Origin: Bradyrhizobium sp. 141
GTDB lineage: Bacteria; Pseudomonadota; Alphaproteobacteria; Rhizobiales; Xanthobacteraceae
NCBI RefSeq assembly: GCF_023074055.1
Contig: NZ_JADPKR010000005.1
Span: forward strand, 33,192 to 97,191
Direction of reading: 5' to 3'
DNA: 64,000 bases
The notes under the pieces are model-generated. The model saw nothing but the letters and a program-made list of their open reading frames with translations, did not search any database and was not told the origin of the DNA. Position numbers and translations under genes: made by a program. Positions 35,809 through 44,103 of the stretch are shown here, piece after piece (position 1 is the first letter of the stretch; the number at the start of each line of letters is the position of its first letter).

Positions 35809-36612
35809 GTGAACCAGCCCAACACCATCGTCGTGGAAACCCGCGGCGCGATCGAGATCCTGACGTTGAACCGCCCTGCCCAGCTCAACGCCGTGTCGCC
35901 CGACATGATCGCGGAATTGACCGAATACTTCGCCGGGCTTTGCGACCGGCCGACAACGCGAGTCGTGATCCTGCGCGGCGACGGGCCTCAGTTCTCGGCC
36001 GGTGCAGAACTTGGATCGGATGCCTTTGCCGCACCCGGCAAGGGCCGACCGCAGCGCCAGCTCAGGATGCAGCAGAATTACTCCGGCGTGATCCGGTTGA
36101 TGCGGTCGTGCCCGCAACCGATCATCGGGCTCGTCCACGGCGCGGCTTGCGGTGCGGGCTTCTCCTTCCTGCTCGCCTGCGATGTCCGGTTCGCAGCGCC
36201 CGACGCGCGAATGAACGCGGCCTATATCCGCATCGGCGTCGGAGGCTGTGACATGGGATCGGGCTACCTGTTGCCGCGTTTGGTTGGCCTCTCCGTGACC
36301 TCCGAACTGCTGCTGACGGGACGGTTTCTCAAGGCTGAGCGCGCGAAAGCGATCGGGCTTGTCAGCGACATCGCACCGCTCGACGAGCTGCTCGCAAAGG
36401 GTTTGGCGTTCGCCGAAGAGATGCTGCGGGTCTCCCCCATGGGCTTGCGCATGACCAAGCAGGCGCTCAACACGCTGATCGACGCACCCAGCCTCGATGC
36501 CGCCCTCATGATGGAGGACCGGCAGCAGGTCATTCTGCTGGAGACGCATGACCACGCGGAAGCCGTCGCCGCATTTCGCGAGCGACGGGATCCCACCTAT
36601 TCCGACCAGTGA
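35809..36612 (+). CDS. Enoyl-CoA hydratase/isomerase family protein (dienoyl-CoA-isomerase-like active site)
   Basis: The 267-residue crotonase-fold protein starts at GTG with GGGAG upstream. The oxyanion region is FSAGAELGSD and HGAACGAGFSFLLACD, where the first catalytic Glu of hydratases is replaced. IRIGVGGCDMGSGYLLPR carries an Asp where dienoyl-CoA isomerase has Asp204. It is therefore more likely a double-bond isomerase than a hydratase, though the activity is not provable from sequence. It converges with the ligase at 36614. Confidence 0.82.
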   Translation: MNQPNTIVVETRGAIEILTLNRPAQLNAVSPDMIAELTEYFAGLCDRPTTRVVILRGDGPQFSAGAELGSDAFAAPGKGRPQRQLRMQQNYSGVIRLMRSCPQPIIGLVHGAACGAGFSFLLACDVRFAAPDARMNAAYIRIGVGGCDMGSGYLLPRLVGLSVTSELLLTGRFLKAERAKAIGLVSDIAPLDELLAKGLAFAEEMLRVSPMGLRMTKQALNTLIDAPSLDAALMMEDRQQVILLETHDHAEAVAAFRERRDPTYSDQ

Positions 36613-36613
36613 G

Positions 36614-38230
36614 CTACTTTGCGTTTTGAAACGCGGTTGCGAGCTCGCGCAGCTTGAACTTCTGGATTTTGCCGCTGGCGGTACGTGGGAGTTCGGCCAC
36701 GACTTGGACACGTTCAGGCCAGAACTGCTTCGCCATTTTGGCTTCGCCCAGATAGGCCTGTACCGCGGCCAGGTCGATCGTAGCTCCAGCGCGAGGAACG
36801 ATGAACGCGCAGCCCCGTTCCCCGAGCCGCGCATCGGGAAAGCCGACCACCGCTACGGCCGAGACGGACGGGTGCTTGTAAAGCATGTTTTCGATCTCGA
36901 CGACCGGCACGTTCTCGCCACCCCGGATCAGGATGTCCTTCACACGACCCGAGATGCGGATGTACCCATCCTTGTCCACATAGGCGAGATCGCCGGAGTC
37001 GAACCAACCGTCGCTGTCGAACGTCGGAAGCTCCGGCCGTTTGTAGTAGCCCTTGAACATCTGCGCGCCGCGAACCAGCAGCCGCCCCGACTCTCCCGTC
37101 GGCGCGGGCTGTCCATCGGTATCGACGATTTTGACCTCCATCCCGTCCAGCGCCCGGCCGTCCGTGTGCGCCGATTTCTCGGCCGCTCGCGCCGGCTCGG
37201 TCAGCGTGCCGGACAGCACCTCGGTCATGCCCCAGAGCGAGCATACTTTGAGGCCGAGCTCTGCGGCGGCGCGCTCGATCAACATCGAGGGGATCGGCGC
37301 GCCGCCGCACAGGAAGGAGCGCAGACTCTTCGGATGTGGCGCTCCGTCCTTCACGGCGTCGCAGATATCGCTAAGGAACGGCGTCGAGGCTGCGGTATAG
37401 GTCACGCCTTCGCCAGCCATCAGGTTGACGCCACGCCTGGCTTCCCAGATGTCCTGAAGGATCATCGTGCCGCCGAGATAGACCGAAAGCAGCACGATCG
37501 CGGCATAGCCCGTCATGTGCCCGACGGGCGAAGCCACCAGCAAGACGTCGGTGGAGTCGAGACCGAACCGTCCCGTCAGCGCCTTGCAGCAGGCAACCAG
37601 CGAATTCGACGTGTGCATGACCCCCTTGGGCTCGCCGGTCGTGCCTGATGTGAACATCAGGACGGCCGTGTCGTCCGGGCGCAAACCCGAAGGAAGCTTG
37701 TCGGGGTCGGCCGACAGCAGCATCCGGTCGAAGGTCGTTTCGCCCTCGCCGTCGACGACGATCACGTGCTTGAGATGCGACAGGTCCGCACGCATGCCTC
37801 GTGCCATCGCGGCGTAGTCGAAGCCACGATAGCTCTTCGGAACGATGAAGACCTTGGCCTGACAGAAATTGAGGATATAGCCGAGCTCACGTTCCCTCAG
37901 GATCGGCATCACGGGATTCATCACGGCGCCGATCTTGCTGCACGCAAACGCGGTGACGACGAACTCCCACCAGTTCGGCAATTGTACGGTCACGACGTCG
38001 CCAGGGCCGACACCCAGCCGCAGGAGCGAGCTCGCGGCGCGATCCGCAAGCCTCATCAGTTCACCATATGTGAAGCGACGCGCATGCTCGCGATCCGCCC
38101 GGTCGGCGACGATGGCGACCTTGTCTGGCGCCCTTGCAGCGGCTTCGCTCAGTAACTGATCGACGGTCTTGTCGAGCCAATAGCCGGCTTCGCGAAAGCC
38201 GGCGTGAGATGCTTGAAGGGCGGAGGCCAC
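36614..38230 (-). CDS. AMP-forming acyl-CoA ligase, AliA-like paralogue
   Basis: The 538-residue protein starts at GTG (VASALQASHAGFREAGYW) with GGGAG nine bases upstream. Motifs are MFTSGTTGEPKGVMH, SLWGMTEVLSGTLTEPAR, DGWFDSGDLAYVDKDG, GRVKDILIRGGENVP and RTASGKIQKFKLRE. It closely parallels the ligase at 5817 (VQLPNWWEF, QDIWEARRG). It activates a carboxylic acid to its CoA ester. An operator lies 56 bases upstream. The two ligases may prefer different acids or serve entry and mid-pathway steps. Confidence 0.88.
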   Translation of the reverse strand: MASALQASHAGFREAGYWLDKTVDQLLSEAAARAPDKVAIVADRADREHARRFTYGELMRLADRAASSLLRLGVGPGDVVTVQLPNWWEFVVTAFACSKIGAVMNPVMPILRERELGYILNFCQAKVFIVPKSYRGFDYAAMARGMRADLSHLKHVIVVDGEGETTFDRMLLSADPDKLPSGLRPDDTAVLMFTSGTTGEPKGVMHTSNSLVACCKALTGRFGLDSTDVLLVASPVGHMTGYAAIVLLSVYLGGTMILQDIWEARRGVNLMAGEGVTYTAASTPFLSDICDAVKDGAPHPKSLRSFLCGGAPIPSMLIERAAAELGLKVCSLWGMTEVLSGTLTEPARAAEKSAHTDGRALDGMEVKIVDTDGQPAPTGESGRLLVRGAQMFKGYYKRPELPTFDSDGWFDSGDLAYVDKDGYIRISGRVKDILIRGGENVPVVEIENMLYKHPSVSAVAVVGFPDARLGERGCAFIVPRAGATIDLAAVQAYLGEAKMAKQFWPERVQVVAELPRTASGKIQKFKLRELATAFQNAK

Positions 38231-38285
38231 GGTGATTACTCCCTCTTGCAGCGCTGTGTCCTTCCGGCTTCGCGGCCGGATTGTG

Positions 38286-38303
38286 TAGTTAATGTGTGTA
38301 CGT
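38286..38303. promoter_or_regulatory. Recurrent operator, second ligase promoter
   Basis: TAGTTAATG-TGTGTACGT has a good right half. A further AGAGTACGA half-like element follows at 38310. Both lie just upstream of the ligase start at 38230. Confidence 0.45.
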
Positions 38304-38366
38304 TATGGCAGAGTACGATCTTGGGCCAATGGTCCAGATTGTCGCTTCCAACCACCGAGCCGGCGC

Positions 38367-39167
38367 TCATTTCCCTTCGAACACCGGCTTCCGCTTCTCG
38401 GTAAAGGCCTTGACGCCCTCACGGGCGTCCGCCGTTCGCGAAATCGCGGCGAGCGTCTGAGCCTCCTCCTCGAGCTGGCTTTCGAACGATCGATCGCTGG
38501 TCTGAGAGAACAGTCGCTTGATCGCACCAAACGCTTCCGTCGGCCCCGCGGCGAGCTCCCTTGCGATCCGGAGAGCCTCGGACTGCACGGCGTCATCAGG
38601 CACAACGAAATCCACGAGGCCCAGCGACAGCGCCGTTCCGGCATCGAGCGTCTCGCCAAGCAGGAAGAACCGTCTTGCGCGGGCAACGCCGATCCGGCGT
38701 GTCACGGTGGTCGTCGACCCGCTATCCGGGCTGAACCCGATCTTGGAGAACGCCGCGGAAATGCGAGCCGATTCCGCCATCACCACCAGATCCGCAGCAG
38801 CCATGAGCGACACGCTCCCGCCCGCGACATTGCCGTGAACGGACGCAACGACGGGCGCCCGCATCCGGACCATTCTCGCGATCGCCGCATGCAGATCGGC
38901 GGTCCAGGCCTTGATCGTCGCGGGTAGCGCCTCTCCCTGGCTCACCAGCGACGTCAGATCGCCACCGACGCTGAACAGGCGTCCTCGCGCCGAAAGTAGT
39001 ACCGCCCGTACGTCGGCGCGCTCGCTCAGCTCCGAAATGCCAAGACCGAACTCACGACAAAACTCCCCGTCGATCGGATTGCCGCGCGTGGGCTGGGCCA
39101 GCTCGATATGAGCAAGCCCATTCTCGATGGTGCACGCGAAGCTCTTTGTCGGTATGGCCAGTCCCAT
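38367..39167 (-). CDS. Enoyl-CoA hydratase/isomerase, PaaG-like
   Basis: The 266-residue crotonase-fold protein has LFSVGGDLTSLV, HGNVAGGSVSLMAAADL and AAFSKIGFSPDSGSTTTVTRR. The Asp of SPDSG is the isomerase-type residue of PaaG, while the hydratase Glu pair is missing. PaaG shifts double bonds in ring-derived unsaturated CoA esters. It lies 27 bases after the DECR-like SDR in the same operon, which fits joint handling of unsaturated intermediates. Confidence 0.84.
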   Translation of the reverse strand: MGLAIPTKSFACTIENGLAHIELAQPTRGNPIDGEFCREFGLGISELSERADVRAVLLSARGRLFSVGGDLTSLVSQGEALPATIKAWTADLHAAIARMVRMRAPVVASVHGNVAGGSVSLMAAADLVVMAESARISAAFSKIGFSPDSGSTTTVTRRIGVARARRFFLLGETLDAGTALSLGLVDFVVPDDAVQSEALRIARELAAGPTEAFGAIKRLFSQTSDRSFESQLEEEAQTLAAISRTADAREGVKAFTEKRKPVFEGK

Positions 39168-39194
39168 AGAAGCCTCTTTGTTGTTGCTCCAGGA

Positions 39195-40076
39195 TCAGAT
39201 CGAGCGCGCCTGCTTTTCTTTTTGCACGGAGCTTTGAATGGCTTCGCGTGCGCGCTGCCAATCCGCCGCGGACAGCTTCGAAAGCCCCGCGAAGGTGCTG
39301 GGTGCCGCGAGATGGTGGCCGCCATCGATGCTGATCGTGTCGCCCGTGATGTAGCTGCAACCATCCGACATCAGGAAGATCAGGAGATTGCGCAGCTCAT
39401 CCATCTTGCCGAAGCGGCGGAGCGGAACCTCGTCCGCCTGGGTCGCGCCGACGCCGGTTTCTGCCAGCGGATTCAGTTTGTCCCAGGCCCCCTCGGTCGG
39501 GAACGGCCCGGGCGCGATCGCATTGACGCGAATGTTCCTGGGGCCCCACTCGACAGCGAGCGACATCGTCATGGCGTGCACGGCCGCCTTCGCCATCGCC
39601 GCCGGCACCACGTAGGCCGATCCGGTCCATACCCAGGTGACGAGATTGCTGATGATCACGCCGGGCACACCGGCAGCAATCCAGCGCTTGCCGCAGGCCA
39701 GCGAGGTATAGAACGAGCCGTCCATCACCGTCGAGCGGACCGCCTCGTAACCACGCGGCGACAGGCTTTCGGTCGGTGCCAGGAAGTTGGCGGCGGCATT
39801 GTTGACGAGGCCCGTTAGCGGACCGTCCGTCCAAATGGTGTTCATCATCGCGTCGATGCTGTCGGGATCGCGGACATTGGCGAGCAGCGCAGACGCCTGC
39901 CCTCCAGACCGCGTACGGATTTCCTGTGCCGCCTCCTCGAGGACCTCTTTCCTCCGCCCGCAGATGTAGACATGGGCGCCATGCGCGGCGAACCCCACCG
40001 ACATCTCCTTGCCGAGCCCGGTCCCACCGCCCGTAACCAGGATGCGCTTTTCCTTGAGCACGGCCGTGTCGAACAT
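39195..40076 (-). CDS. SDR, 2,4-dienoyl-CoA reductase (DECR)-like
   Basis: The 293-residue protein has LVTGGGTGLGKEM, LVNNAAANFLAPTE and AMAKAAVHAMTMSLAVEWG. The segment NAIAPGPFPTEGAWDKL is characteristic of the DECR group. These enzymes use NADPH to reduce 2,4-dienoyl-CoA to 3-enoyl-CoA. It is the first gene of an operon with the PaaG-like isomerase and diverges from the MarR gene across two operators. Confidence 0.86.
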   Translation of the reverse strand: MFDTAVLKEKRILVTGGGTGLGKEMSVGFAAHGAHVYICGRRKEVLEEAAQEIRTRSGGQASALLANVRDPDSIDAMMNTIWTDGPLTGLVNNAAANFLAPTESLSPRGYEAVRSTVMDGSFYTSLACGKRWIAAGVPGVIISNLVTWVWTGSAYVVPAAMAKAAVHAMTMSLAVEWGPRNIRVNAIAPGPFPTEGAWDKLNPLAETGVGATQADEVPLRRFGKMDELRNLLIFLMSDGCSYITGDTISIDGGHHLAAPSTFAGLSKLSAADWQRAREAIQSSVQKEKQARSI

Positions 40077-40155
40077 GTGCGACTTCCTTGCTGTGGCTGA
40101 ACGCCTCGGCGGACGGCTGCTTCAGCAACCAATCGGACGGGGCCTCTACGGAAAC

Positions 40156-40173
40156 TAATACACTAGCGTACTT
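40156..40173. promoter_or_regulatory. Recurrent operator near the DECR-like promoter
   Basis: TAATACACT-AGCGTACTT is a near-consensus palindrome 79 bases before the DECR-like start, in the intergenic region shared with the MarR gene. Confidence 0.65.
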
Positions 40174-40240
40174 CTTTTGTAAATCCGCTCCTCCGGCAGC
40201 AAATCGAGGGATTCGCGCCCGTTCTGTGCCCTTTCCTTTA

Positions 40241-40258
40241 AAATACGCTGGTGTATGG
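40241..40258. promoter_or_regulatory. Recurrent operator near the MarR promoter
   Basis: AAATACGCT-GGTGTATGG is an imperfect palindrome (core ATACGC/GTGTAT) 48 bases before the MarR start. Its position suits autorepression. Confidence 0.65.
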
Positions 40259-40306
40259 TATTAGTTGAACCTCTGAACCCCGACTCGACTTTCATGGGAA
40301 ACATCA

Positions 40307-40828
40307 ATGGCTGATCAGCCCGATTGGGATCTCCGGCTTGGATATCTCATTCACGACGTGTCGCGGCTCAGGAGGATGATGTTCGATCGCGCACTGGCGC
40401 CGCTCGGAATCACCCGTTCGCAATGGTGGGTCCTCGCTTTCATTTCGCGCAAGGATGGCCTTCCTCAGGTGCAGCTCGCCAACGAGCTCGACGTCGGGAA
40501 GGTCGCCGTCGGGGCCCTGATTGACCGTCTCGAAACATCCGGATTCGTGATACGCCAGGCCGATCCGGTGGACCGCCGCATCAAGCGCGTTTATGTCACT
40601 AAGCAGGCGCGCGGCTTTCTCGAGAAGCTCAGGAAAGAAACCGACAAATTCAACGCGAGAATCGTCAACGGGATTGATCGGAAGCAGCTTGAAGGCGCTG
40701 CGGAAGCGCTCCTTGCCATGAAGCACAATCTCCTCGCCATGTCGGACGGCACCGAGGCCCAGAGCGGAGAGGGCGAGGAAGATGCGCCGCCGTCCAAAAC
40801 CCGGAAAAAGCGGCGGGCGGCGGCTTGA
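40307..40828 (+). CDS. MarR-family transcriptional regulator, candidate master repressor of the cluster
   Basis: The 173-residue protein has the MarR winged helix: ITRSQWWVLAFISRKDG, QVQLANELDVGKVAVGALIDRLETSG and the wing ADPVDRRIKRVYVT, at residues about 35-100. A basic tail KTRKKRRAAA ends it. MarR dimers bind 16-20 bp palindromes and are released by ligands, often CoA esters; BadR of Rhodopseudomonas controls bad/ali genes this way. Two copies of the recurrent 18-bp palindrome sit in its own promoter region, so I infer it binds all copies. The ribosome site is weak (GGGAA). Confidence 0.92.
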   Translation: MADQPDWDLRLGYLIHDVSRLRRMMFDRALAPLGITRSQWWVLAFISRKDGLPQVQLANELDVGKVAVGALIDRLETSGFVIRQADPVDRRIKRVYVTKQARGFLEKLRKETDKFNARIVNGIDRKQLEGAAEALLAMKHNLLAMSDGTEAQSGEGEEDAPPSKTRKKRRAAA

Positions 40829-40874
40829 CGCCAGCCACCCGCCTCAGGTGCTCCGGGAGGAGTTCCTCGGAAAT

Positions 40875-41777
40875 TCATGAGGCGATGTCGCGTCCCCAGA
40901 TATCGGCGTTGGGTCGCGCCTTCTGCATCAATTCCGCCACCTGAGGGCCGAGTTCGTTGGGATCCTCGACCGGGTCAATTCCCGGACCGGCGTGCCATCC
41001 TTCGGCGACCTTGAGAATTCCGTCGCCAGCCTCGAACACCCGGCCGGTCACATCGGCAGACTGCTCGCTTGCCAGCCAGACCACGATCGGCGCGACCCAG
41101 CGCGGATTTCGGCGCCTGATATCTTCCTCGCTGCGCTCTCTCAGACCCTCGGTCATCCGGGTTTGCGCCCTCGGAGCGATCGCATTCACCGTGATTCCAT
41201 ACTGCCGAAGCTCCATGGCGCTGATGACGGTGAAGGCGGCGATGCCCGCCTTGGCGGCTCCGTAGTTGCTCTGGCCGACATTGCCGAAAAGCCCTGAAGC
41301 CGATGACGTATTGATCAGGCGCGCGCTCACCGGAGCTCCGCGCTTCTTGGCCTCCTGGCGCCAATATTGCGCGGCGTGATGAGACGGCGCGAAGGTGCCC
41401 TTCAGATGCACCTTGATGACAGCGTCCCATTCCGCCTCGGTCATGTTGACCATCATGCGGTCCCGCAGGATGCCGGCATTGTTGATGAGAACGTCGAGCC
41501 GTCCGAACGTGTTGATCGCGTCATCGATCAGGGCCTTGGCGCCGGCCCAATCGCTGACGTCGTTGCCGTTGACGATGGCCTCGCCGCCGGCGCGTTTGAT
41601 TTCATCGACGACTTCCCGTGCGGGCGAAATATCCGTTCCCTCACCGGCTGCCGAGGCACCGAGATCGTTGACCACCACCTTGGCCCCCTGCTCGGCCAAC
41701 ATGAGGGCATACTCGCGCCCCAGCCCGCGGCCACCTCCGGTCACGATCGCGACCCGCCCGGCACAAAGCTGTCCCAT
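40875..41777 (-). CDS. SDR, HSD17B4-like 3-hydroxyacyl-CoA dehydrogenase domain
   Basis: The 300-residue SDR opens IVTGGGRGLGREYALMLAEQ and VVVNDLG, then VLINNAGILRDRMM, the catalytic YGAAK and VNAIAPRAQTRM. This matches the dehydrogenase domain of peroxisomal multifunctional enzyme type 2 (17-beta-HSD4), which oxidises (R)-3-hydroxyacyl-CoA. That product is made by MaoC-type hydratases such as those at 13605 and 43254, so an (R)-specific beta-oxidation route is likely. It follows the binding-protein gene by 15 bases. Confidence 0.87.
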   Translation of the reverse strand: MGQLCAGRVAIVTGGGRGLGREYALMLAEQGAKVVVNDLGASAAGEGTDISPAREVVDEIKRAGGEAIVNGNDVSDWAGAKALIDDAINTFGRLDVLINNAGILRDRMMVNMTEAEWDAVIKVHLKGTFAPSHHAAQYWRQEAKKRGAPVSARLINTSSASGLFGNVGQSNYGAAKAGIAAFTVISAMELRQYGITVNAIAPRAQTRMTEGLRERSEEDIRRRNPRWVAPIVVWLASEQSADVTGRVFEAGDGILKVAEGWHAGPGIDPVEDPNELGPQVAELMQKARPNADIWGRDIAS

Positions 41778-41792
41778 AAACCGTCCCTTTCC

Positions 41793-43094
41793 TCAATTCT
41801 TCGCGTCGCCGCTCATGACGTCGCCAAACAGTCGCCAATTCGTCCCCTCGAACCGCATCAACTGCCATTGCTTGATCGGCGCGAAATCGGCAGGCGAGGT
41901 GTTCAGCCGAATACCGGGCAGCAGCATGCCGAGTTCGACCTGCTTGAGATTGGAAGCATGGCGCATGATGTTCTCGCGCGTGAGCTCGTCGCCACACTGC
42001 TTCAGGAGATAAACGAGCGCCTGCGCCGTGTTGTAGCCATTCACGATCAGTGTATCGCTGCGATCGGCGCCGGCGAAATAGCCGTCAAGAAATCCGTTGA
42101 GCTCCTTCAAGCCGGCGTCGTCCTTCCACATCGGATCGCCGGGATCCTTGAAGTAAGCTGCCGAGATCAACCCTTGCGCATTCTCAAACCCGGCCGGCTT
42201 GATCACACTACCGGTCGAGGCCGACACATAGCTGAGAATATGGAGCGGCTTCCAGCCGAGCTCCGACACCTTCTTGATGGCCTGGGCTGCGAACTTTGGC
42301 GTGGCGATATCGAACAGCACGTCAGCCCCGGTGGCCTTGAGCTTGACGAGATGGGAGTCGATGGTCGGTTCGGACACATCGAACGCCTCTTCGGCGACAA
42401 TCATGGATGCGGCTTTGTCGCCGAGCGCCAGTTTGATTCCCTTCAGGTAATCCTTTCCGAAGTCATCGTTCTGGAAGAAGATCGCAATTTTCGCGGCGGG
42501 TCGCTCGCGCAGAACGTACTTCGCGTAGATATAGCCCTCGGTCTCGTAGCTCGGGGTAAATCCCATCGTCCATGGGAAGTTCTTCGGATCGTTCCATTTG
42601 GCGGCACCGCTCGACACGAAGAGCTGAGGCACCTTCTTGGCGTTCAGATATTTCTGGACGGCTGAATTCGAAGCCGTGCCAAGAGCATTGAAGACGAGCA
42701 GAACTTCCTCGCTTTCGACCAGACGTCTTGTCTGCTCGACGGTCTTGGGTGGCGAGTAAGCGTCGTCATAGGATAGGAACACGATGCGTCGACCGTTGAT
42801 GCCTCCCTCCGCATTGACCTTGCGGAAATACGCGTCCTCGGTCTTGGCGACCATGCTGAAGGCAGATGCCGGGCCACTATAGGGCGATGTGTTGCCAATC
42901 CTGATTTCCGTGTCGCTGACGCCGGGGCCATATTTCTTTTCGCCGGCATCGGCCCGACCGGACATCAAGCCGGCCAACGCCAGCGTCGCCGCCAGGACTA
43001 TCGCAGTGCGAGAGCCGGCCGCTCGGAGCCCAGTCCGTCCGGACAATTCCCCGACGCTGGCCCTATGGCTCGACCGTCTGTCGCTCGAAATCAC
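41793..43094 (-). CDS. Branched-chain-type ABC transporter substrate-binding protein
   Basis: The 433-residue reading starts at GTG (GGGAG eight bases upstream). It has an unusually long charged N-region before the hydrophobic ATLALAGLMSGRADA. The mature part opens KKYGPGVSDTEIRIGNTSPYSG in sections, nearly the same as the protein at 20676. Further segments are FFQNDDFGKDYLKG and LLKQCGDELTRENIM. It has no permease of its own nearby. It is first in an operon with the HSD17B4-like SDR and diverges from a MaoC gene across an operator. Confidence 0.89.
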   Translation of the reverse strand: MISSDRRSSHRASVGELSGRTGLRAAGSRTAIVLAATLALAGLMSGRADAGEKKYGPGVSDTEIRIGNTSPYSGPASAFSMVAKTEDAYFRKVNAEGGINGRRIVFLSYDDAYSPPKTVEQTRRLVESEEVLLVFNALGTASNSAVQKYLNAKKVPQLFVSSGAAKWNDPKNFPWTMGFTPSYETEGYIYAKYVLRERPAAKIAIFFQNDDFGKDYLKGIKLALGDKAASMIVAEEAFDVSEPTIDSHLVKLKATGADVLFDIATPKFAAQAIKKVSELGWKPLHILSYVSASTGSVIKPAGFENAQGLISAAYFKDPGDPMWKDDAGLKELNGFLDGYFAGADRSDTLIVNGYNTAQALVYLLKQCGDELTRENIMRHASNLKQVELGMLLPGIRLNTSPADFAPIKQWQLMRFEGTNWRLFGDVMSGDAKN

Positions 43095-43141
43095 GGCGCA
43101 ACTCCCTGCCCGGCATATCCCGCGATCGGGCGGCTTCTATT

Positions 43142-43159
43142 TCGTACACTTGTGTACTA
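43142..43159. promoter_or_regulatory. Recurrent operator, binding-protein / MaoC divergent promoters
   Basis: TCGTACACT-TGTGTACTA has a perfect GTACAC-TT-GTGTAC core and is among the best copies. It lies 48 bases before the binding-protein start and 95 before the MaoC start at 43254. Confidence 0.68.
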
Positions 43160-43253
43160 TATGACAGAGCACGATTGCAACAGCCATTGGCTCGATCGTG
43201 AACGGCCTGCGGTGAGCATGGACACCGAAGGGTCTTGGCGAACGGAGGACACA

Positions 43254-44102
43254 TTGAACCTCGAAGCTCTACAGAATTTCCGTTTTGAGCCGGTCTCGCA
43301 AACGTGCACCCGGCGCGACACGATGCTTTACGCGCTCGGCCTTGGCTATGGATCCGATCCGCTCGACCCGTCACAGCTCAATTTCGTCTACGAGCCCGAC
43401 CTTCGCGCGGTACCCTCAATCTGCTGTGTGCTCGCCCATCCAGGTTTCTGGGCGAAACGGCCGGAGCTCGGCATTGATTGGGTCCGATTGCTGCACGGTG
43501 AACAAAGCTTCGAGATCCACAATCCGATTCCGGCGGAGGGCACGGTCACGGCGAACTACGAGATTTCTGCTGTAGCGGACAAGGGCGCGGGCAAAGGTGC
43601 CATTCTGCATCTCGTCAAGACGCTGAACGATGCAAGCGCAAAGCTGGCGACCGTCCGCAGCGTGCTCTTTCTGCGCGGCGATGGCGGCTGCGGCAGTTTC
43701 GGCACGGTCCCGGCAGAGATCCCTCCCCTGTCCGAAGACAATCCCTCGCGAACCACCGATATCACGACCTTGCCGCAGAGCGCCCTGCTTTACCGGCTGA
43801 GCGGCGACTACAATCCGATTCATGCAGATCCCGGAGCCGCTGCCAAGGCCGGCTTCGAACGGCCTATCCTGCACGGCCTGTGCACGCTCGGAATTGCGAC
43901 GCGAGCGGCGCTCGCGAGCTTTGCGGACGGCATGCCCGAACGTCTGAGGTCGCTTTCCGCCCGCTTCAGCAAGCCGGTTTTTCCCGGCGAGACCATCCGA
44001 ACCGAGTTCTTCGCCACGGGTGATCAAATTCGCTTCCGCGCAAGGGCGGTCGAGCGAGATGTCGTCGTGCTCGACCGTGGTGCGGTCACTCTGCGCCGTT
44101 GA
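43254..44102 (+). CDS. Tandem hot-dog MaoC-type enoyl-CoA hydratase (paralogue)
   Basis: I start it at the TTG at 43254 (LNLEALQNFRFEPV). GGAGG lies five bases upstream and the paralogue at 13605 begins at the same residue; ATGs at 43162 and 43219 are alternatives. It has 282 residues. DTMLYALGLGYGSDPLD marks the N-domain and LSGDYNPIHADPGAAAKAGF followed by PILHGLCTLG the MaoC domain with Asp and His. It hydrates 2-enoyl-CoA to the (R)-hydroxy product. It ends one base before the convergent Bug gene. Confidence 0.86.
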   Translation: MNLEALQNFRFEPVSQTCTRRDTMLYALGLGYGSDPLDPSQLNFVYEPDLRAVPSICCVLAHPGFWAKRPELGIDWVRLLHGEQSFEIHNPIPAEGTVTANYEISAVADKGAGKGAILHLVKTLNDASAKLATVRSVLFLRGDGGCGSFGTVPAEIPPLSEDNPSRTTDITTLPQSALLYRLSGDYNPIHADPGAAAKAGFERPILHGLCTLGIATRAALASFADGMPERLRSLSARFSKPVFPGETIRTEFFATGDQIRFRARAVERDVVVLDRGAVTLRR

Positions 44103-44103
44103 A

